DNA from: Cytospora piceicola
Taxonomy: Eukaryota; Ascomycota; Sordariomycetes; Diaporthales; Cytosporaceae
Length of the DNA: 64,000 bases
Assembly: GCA_023375675.1 (NCBI GenBank)
Contig: JALQBC010000035.1
Location: 248,001 to 312,000 of the forward strand
Direction: 5' to 3'
This document shows positions 58,969 to 64,000 of the stretch, piece by piece. A program made the translations under genes and the position numbers. Numbering within the stretch: the stretch's first letter is position 1; each line of letters begins with the position of its first letter. The notes under the pieces were generated by a model. The model was not told where the DNA came from and searched no databases. It saw only the letters and a list, made by a program, of their open reading frames with translations.

Positions 58969-60466
58969 TGTGAAGATCGTTAGTAGCTGGGAGGGTAGCA
59001 GGACTTCAATGTTCCTAGCCAGCGCTGGGGCGCAACTTCAAGTTGTTCTATGCTGTTCTATTTCCCCTCAAGGCGCTGCCCTATGAGAGGCATCCTGATT
59101 TAAAGTAATGGCTGGCAGGACACTGTTGGTATGCGTAGGTGCATACTTAAGTAGGCTAGGCTGTGTCTGTACATATGTAACCGTCTTACATTATGTACTT
59201 GAGTATAATTTTATTTTGCATTTATTTCTTTACTTATCTCCTTATTCACTCTTGGTGGTTCCATTCACCAGAGATTCTCTCGCAAGGTGCTTTACAGAAG
59301 CAAAAGATAAGCTCCGTCACCCCCAACCAATCCGGATTTGTTCACACTCCAGCCTAGTACAGCCACCTGACTACACGTCTCCCTAGGCCTCTTACCAATT
59401 ACCCATCGTTGGTGGCTGGAATGTCGAGCATCTCAAGACCAAACATCGAGGCTCTGGGCATGGAGCCTACGGAGGAAGACGTCCCGGAGGTCGAGTCTGG
59501 GTATGACTTTGACCTTGGCTTCCCTCACAGCTTCATGACCACCACGGGCAAAACCCCGACGGTCATCAACACATCAGGATGCTCTCCTTGCTGGGCCACT
59601 TCGACTATGTAACGTCTCCGGCCGGTATCAAGCCGCACAAGTCCAAGGACCTTACCGCCATTAAAGTTGGTTATACGCTTAAGTGAACAGAATTGCAGCG
59701 GAGGAGTGGGACCGGAGAAATAACAAGAGCATAATGGTTGATGTCTTTGTAGTGACACATAGGAATCTTCAAGCCATCCTGCACCGTCCACCAAACCTAG
59801 TTTTCTTACGCTTGTTGGTTATTTTGAGACAGGTGGGAATACAGGTGGTAATTATCACATGTCGGGAAGAGCAGATAATAACCTCCGGGATGTTCTACTA
59901 GGTATAGTGTGCAGTGGGAGTGTGCAGTGTCAGCTTATCTTATGCTCCTCCTCGGGCCCGCAGCGGCATCCGAGCCACGTTACACCGGCTGCCGTTCCGG
60001 GCTCGGACCCGCAGTGTGACTGACACGACACCAACCTTGGCACTCCCAGGCTCGGGCTCATCAGTGTCACCAGTTGATCACAATAAGCTACCAGTATCGT
60101 ACCTGCTTCCACAGTATCGCATCATATTGTCAAGAGCCCTCCCCCGCTGCACCCATACCCCCATACTCCGTCCCCTGGGACGACTTGATGTGGCGTCTCT
60201 CCCTTCGCAGCAGGCGAGTCGTGAGCCGCGCCGAGGTCCACCTCCAGGCCTTCCCCATCTACGACACAGTCAACACACTCAAGGTCAACCCTTCACTCGC
60301 GGTATATCAGCAGACGCGGACGAATAGGCATCTGGCACGCGAGACACTCAACCCTCACCGCCAGAAGCGTCCTGACACAGGTAGAATCCCTCTGTACACA
60401 TCAAGGGGCGTGCACACGACGCAAGACAGGCCTGCTGCAGCCACGAACGGGAACAAGGACGTCGCC
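58969..60466. other. Gene-free stretch, 1.5 kb
   Basis: No firmly supported gene. A 63-codon ORF starting at ATG 59421 (MSSISRPNIEALGMEPTEED) has reasonable codons but no homology cue and could be a remnant of an older gene. The 3' part is probably the promoter and leader of the dehydrogenase gene. Confidence 0.45.
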
Positions 60467-61677
60467 ATGGACACCGAGGACGTCCTCCTGATGCTCTACG
60501 CCGTCGAGCGCGACGAGCAGTGGGAGGCCGAGCTCCTGCAGAAGATCCCGGGGAAGCTGCGGGTGCGGTGGGAGGACACCCGCAAGCCTGACGGCTCCAT
60601 CAAGGCCGCAGAGGAGCTCGACCCCAAGATCTTCGAGGGCGTCACCATGCTCTTCACCTACGCGCCCGTCCCCGCGGACCTGGTCCCCAGGCTGCGGTTC
60701 GTCCAGCTCAGCAGCGCGGGCTCTGACCTCTGGCAGAGCCATGCGAGGTATCTGGACAGCAATGTCAAGTTTGCTACTACCAGTGGCTCGAACACGTAGG
60801 TTATAAACGGACTCGAGACATGGGCCTGAGAGAAATCTAACATGTATTCGACTTGAACAGACCCCAAATCGCTGAGTGGGTGATCGGCCAGTGGCTCAAG
60901 TTCCAGCACCACTTCTCGGGTTACGACGAGAGCCAAAAGAAGCACTACTGGGAACCGTCACTGGTGCGTGAGGTCGAGGACTCGGTTGGACTTCGAGTGT
61001 AAGTCATAGAATTTTATATGATTCTTCACGCTCTTTCCCACTAATACTCACACTCTCCCCACAGCGGCATACTTGGCTACGGTGCCATTGGCAGACAGGT
61101 CAGCCGTCTCTGCCGAGCTCTGGGCATGGAAGTATACGCATTCACGGCCAGCGAGCGCCCAACACCCGAGTCCCGCGCGCTCCGTGGATTCAACTTTCCC
61201 AACCTCGGTGACCCTCAAGGCGAGCTCCCTGCGAGGTGGTTCCACGGCACGACCAAGGAGGCCGTGAACGACTTCCTCTCGCAGGACCTCGACATGCTCG
61301 TCATCTCCCTGCCCCTGACCGAGCTTAGCAGGAAGCTCATCGGGGAGGACCAGTTCCGGATCCTCGGCAAGAAGAAGGCGTTCGTTGTCAACATCGCCCG
61401 AGGGCCCATCGTGGACCAGGATGCCCTGATCGGGGCCTTGGAGGACGGTGTGATTCGCGGTGCGGCGCTGGACGTTACGGATCCGGAACCTCTGCCGGCT
61501 GATCACCCGCTGTGGGATGCTAAGAACTGTGTGATCACGCCGCATGTTAGCTGGCTCTCGACGCACCAGATTGGTCGGGCGAGGGATATCCTGGCTGACA
61601 ATGTGGTACGGTTGTTCAAGGGGGAGACGTTGGTCAATGAGCTGGGTTATAAGGCCAGGACGCACCACGCGGATTGA
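60467..61677 (+). CDS. D-2-hydroxyacid dehydrogenase, NAD-binding (3 exons, 359 aa)
   Basis: Exons 60467-60795, 60861-60998 and 61065-61677; introns of 65 and 66 bp restore frame. Features: nucleotide-binding GYGAIG in GILGYGAIGRQ (about 157-167), DMLVISLPLTE, and catalytic Arg268 in NIARGP, Glu297 in TDPEPLP and His316 in ITPHVSW, as expected in D-isomer-specific 2-hydroxyacid dehydrogenases. It reduces 2-keto acids or oxidises D-2-hydroxy acids with NAD(P)H; the substrate is unknown. The start is the ATG with Kozak-like GCCATGG at 60467. The frame is open upstream to 60074, so a longer N-terminus from 60188 (basic, possibly a mitochondrial presequence) is possible. Confidence 0.88.
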
Positions 61678-61894
61678 TGTAGCAGCCTGGTAATACATGA
61701 GGAGGATACGGCGTTATATAAGACATATTACAGGATTAGTATTAGATAGATAGTGTTTTCAAAGGTTAAAGCATGACTGTTGAAACGCTCTTTTGCTTGA
61801 ATTGCTAACTAATGTCGAATCCAGTCTTCCGGGACAACTGTTGTAATCATTCATCTCAACCTTCTGTCCCGGACGCCCTCTTATTATCAAGACG
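61678..61894. other. Convergent 3' region
   Basis: 217 bp between the stops of the dehydrogenase (plus) and GFA (minus) genes, which are convergent. No gene. Confidence 0.6.
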
Positions 61895-63043
61895 TCACTC
61901 ATCTGGCACCACATAGCCCTCCGTACCCTCGTCAGTCTTATCAATCGTAATTTCATCCCACTCCACCCCGTTCATCGTTCGAACAGACAGTTGCCGGATC
62001 CTCCTCATCTTCTCCACGAAAGCCTTCTTGTCCTCCGGAAACCTCTCCACGACCTCTGGCGGCGGTCCCACAGGGATCTTGTAGCATGCGACGCCGCAAG
62101 TCGCGCAAAAGTGATCCTGGTTGAACCTGCGGCCGAAGGCGTACGCGGTCGTGCTGTCTTCACCGACGAGGAGGACCTGGTCGCGGTCTGGGTAGATGCT
62201 GACGGCGGCCCGCCTTACGCAGATGCTGCAGTTGTCCTCTTTGATCTCGACTTGGGATAGTGGCGGCGTCTTGATTGAGAAGGCCACTGCTCCGCACTGG
62301 CATGAGCCGGTGTATGTCTTGACGCTGTCCCCTTCGAGGTGTGTGGGAGGTTGGCGATCGAGCAGAGCCTGTGGAAGCTCTACTGGCCTCTCAGATACCA
62401 CGGCTGCAGTTCTTTGTAAAGTTCTATGTGTTAGTTGGTTTCATGGGAGGTTGAAAGGAAGACTCGTGAAGTGGCACCGAGGACTTACTCTGCTTTCTCA
62501 TACTCCAATTTGAACGGGTTTACGTCGAGTATGGTTCGAACCTACATCACTTACGTAAGTTCAAGCTCAGCGTCCATGGTGACAAGAATGTATAACTAAG
62601 AATCTCACATTGATCCCGGCCTGACCCTCCAACGGACCGGCCTTATGTGTGCCGTAAAGACCTGTGCCACAGAAAGAACAAAACTGTGTATAGATTATTA
62701 GCCACGAACCTATACACTACCTCAGAGGAGACTACCCCAGAAGAGAATACTCCGCGGATGGGGCACATACTTCATGGCTCAAGGCCTCAGTTTCAAACCC
62801 AGCTAAAGTATCAACTCCTCCCCTGGTGTACTTGATGTCGCCAGGCTCTGGAAACGCCCAAAGGTAGCCCGACTTGTGGCAGAGACTACAATCGCAGCTT
62901 ATGGCTCTCGTGATCTCAGGTAGTTGGACCTCGAATTGGTTCTTGCCGCAGTGACAGTTGCCTTGATAGGACACCAAGTCTGCGGCCTGGGTTCCGGGGA
63001 GCCGTGAGAGGCTCAGACCTGTCTCTTGCCGAGGGATTGGCAT
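61895..63043 (-). CDS. Two-domain GFA (CENP-V/GFA) zinc protein (4 exons, 309 aa)
   Basis: Exons 63043-62771, 62683-62609, 62541-62489 and 62423-61895 join with consistent phases (introns of 87, 67 and 65 bp). It contains two full GFA domains in tandem: first GNCHCG (Cys30, Cys32), CDCSLC (Cys52, Cys55) and FCSFCG (Cys93, Cys96); second GSCQCG (Cys175, Cys177), NCSIC (Cys199, Cys202) and FCATCG (Cys240, Cys243). The cysteines bind zinc; GFA proteins relate to glutathione-dependent formaldehyde-activating enzyme, but most fungal copies have unknown activity. ATG 63043 gives an N-terminus MPIPRQETGLS; the frame is open to 63223, but that extension looks non-coding. A neighbouring 2-hydroxyacid dehydrogenase (convergent) might share small-aldehyde chemistry; this is inference only. 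Confidence 0.88.
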
Positions 63044-64000
63044 TGTGCTGTTTCGGAGTGCTTTTGATGGATCTTGACTCGGGAGATGGAAACGTGGTGA
63101 GAAAGTCTCCAAATACCTAGATACGTCACGATGAGAAGACAACCAAGAAGTCGAGATTGAGAAGTTCGGTAATCGGGAGTAATGACAAAAGAGGGATTCA
63201 GCTGAGTGTGGCGCAGCCAGCATCAGGGAACAACGTAAGGCAGAATCTAATCCTTTCGAGGACTACCGGCCTACTTTACGGCCCATTGGTTGCGTACGGG
63301 ACCATAAATGATTGGCACGGTTGGGCACCAACGTGAAAGCGGCCACATGCACGCTTACTTGCATTGTGCCGAAGTGGACTAGGTTGTATTCACAGGATAC
63401 AATGCAATTCTGTGGCTGGCACCGGATATGAGGTCGGGAAACCTGAAACGGACACGCGCAGTATACAGGTAATTATACTCAAGCACCTGCAGGCATGCGA
63501 ATGATTGTCAAGTTTATCCTGTTGTAGCATTCCACGCTTTAAGATGATAGTTTTCTGATACGCATATGACCTGTATAATAAAGAACAAGTTACCCACAAG
63601 TTGATTCTTCATCGGAAACACTACACTCCAAGCCAAGTTGACCTCTTTCGAGGGATTATCGATCGTGAACATTTGTGTTACCAAGTACGATAGTCTCGCA
63701 AGCCCGTTGAAGCCATCAGACAATGGGTTGTGTCAAAGATTGCTACCGGGCGCCGGCAAGACCTTTACAGAAGTCTCTTTAGAGGCAGCCGGCCATACTG
63801 CTCACTGTCTAGATTCCCACCGCAGGCCCCATCCCTTGACAAATCAACCTCGTCACCTGTTAGATCAGTTGAGTATATCAGCCGCAATTATAACTACACT
63901 GCTGGTTGTGGGTAACCACAGAGGGCAGCGATATTCAGTCCGGCCTGACGGACATCCTAAATACCAGGACATATCAGTCTTCGAGGTCGAAGCCTGGTCT
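63044..64000. other. Gene-free end of the window
   Basis: 957 bp upstream of the GFA gene with no supported coding region. The short open frames lack motifs. It probably holds the GFA promoter. Confidence 0.5.

Noticed and set aside
59421..59612. Small plus-strand gene of 63 codons
   Set aside because: Codons look acceptable but there is no motif, intron or conserved feature; kept only as a note in the intergenic entry.

Overview
The window is nuclear DNA of a filamentous ascomycete (Pezizomycotina, most likely a Sordariomycete). Support comes from short GT-AG introns of about 50-140 bp in most genes, from fungal-specific families (WSC, CFEM, HET, a fungal 2EXR/F-box-like family, two-GFA proteins), and from a 28.8-kb AT-rich island that looks mutated by repeat-induced point mutation (RIP: C-to-T change in duplicated DNA, mainly at CpA). 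The species was not identified.

Left gene space (1-13.6 kb) is sparse. It holds a WSC-domain membrane sensor (106-1147), a 50-aa secreted peptide with its own TATA box (4761-4913), a CFEM GPI-anchored protein (7328-8013), a small interferon-6-16-like membrane protein (9402-10066, minus) and a Ser/Thr kinase plus beta-propeller gene (11010-13152) broken by two in-frame stops.

The island (13,596-42,411) has no ORF of 60 codons or more on either strand. I resolve it as nested transposons: a pogo/Fot1-type element split by a full-length Ty3/gypsy chromovirus (14,230-26,856, TSD AACAG/AATAG). A second full-length chromovirus lies inverted at 29,903-40,505 (TSD CTTAT). There are two solo LTRs with perfect 5-bp TSDs, and copies of an approximately 1.85-kb Helitron-like element (3' hairpin plus CTAG, inserted between A and T) built of TAAG-repeat tracts and 219-228-bp tandem units. 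The elements interrupt one another in both directions, and the pogo 3' end is missing at the right border.

The right border cuts into a HET-domain gene (42,413-44,206, minus) whose 3' end carries three stops. A fourth damaged gene follows (45,515-46,423, minus; F-box/2EXR-like, two stops). The stops in the three genes flanking the island are all explained by C-to-T or G-to-A changes, so RIP seems to have leaked into single-copy DNA.

Right gene space (46.9-64 kb) is intact and denser: a WD40-type protein resembling fungal Nup37 with a second ORF starting 9 nt after its stop, an acyltransferase-3 membrane enzyme, a four-TM protein, a small unknown protein, an HSL-type alpha/beta hydrolase, a D-2-hydroxyacid dehydrogenase and a two-domain GFA zinc protein. 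The last three could form a small metabolic neighbourhood, but nothing shows they work together. I found no rRNA, no CRISPR and no convincing functional tRNA.
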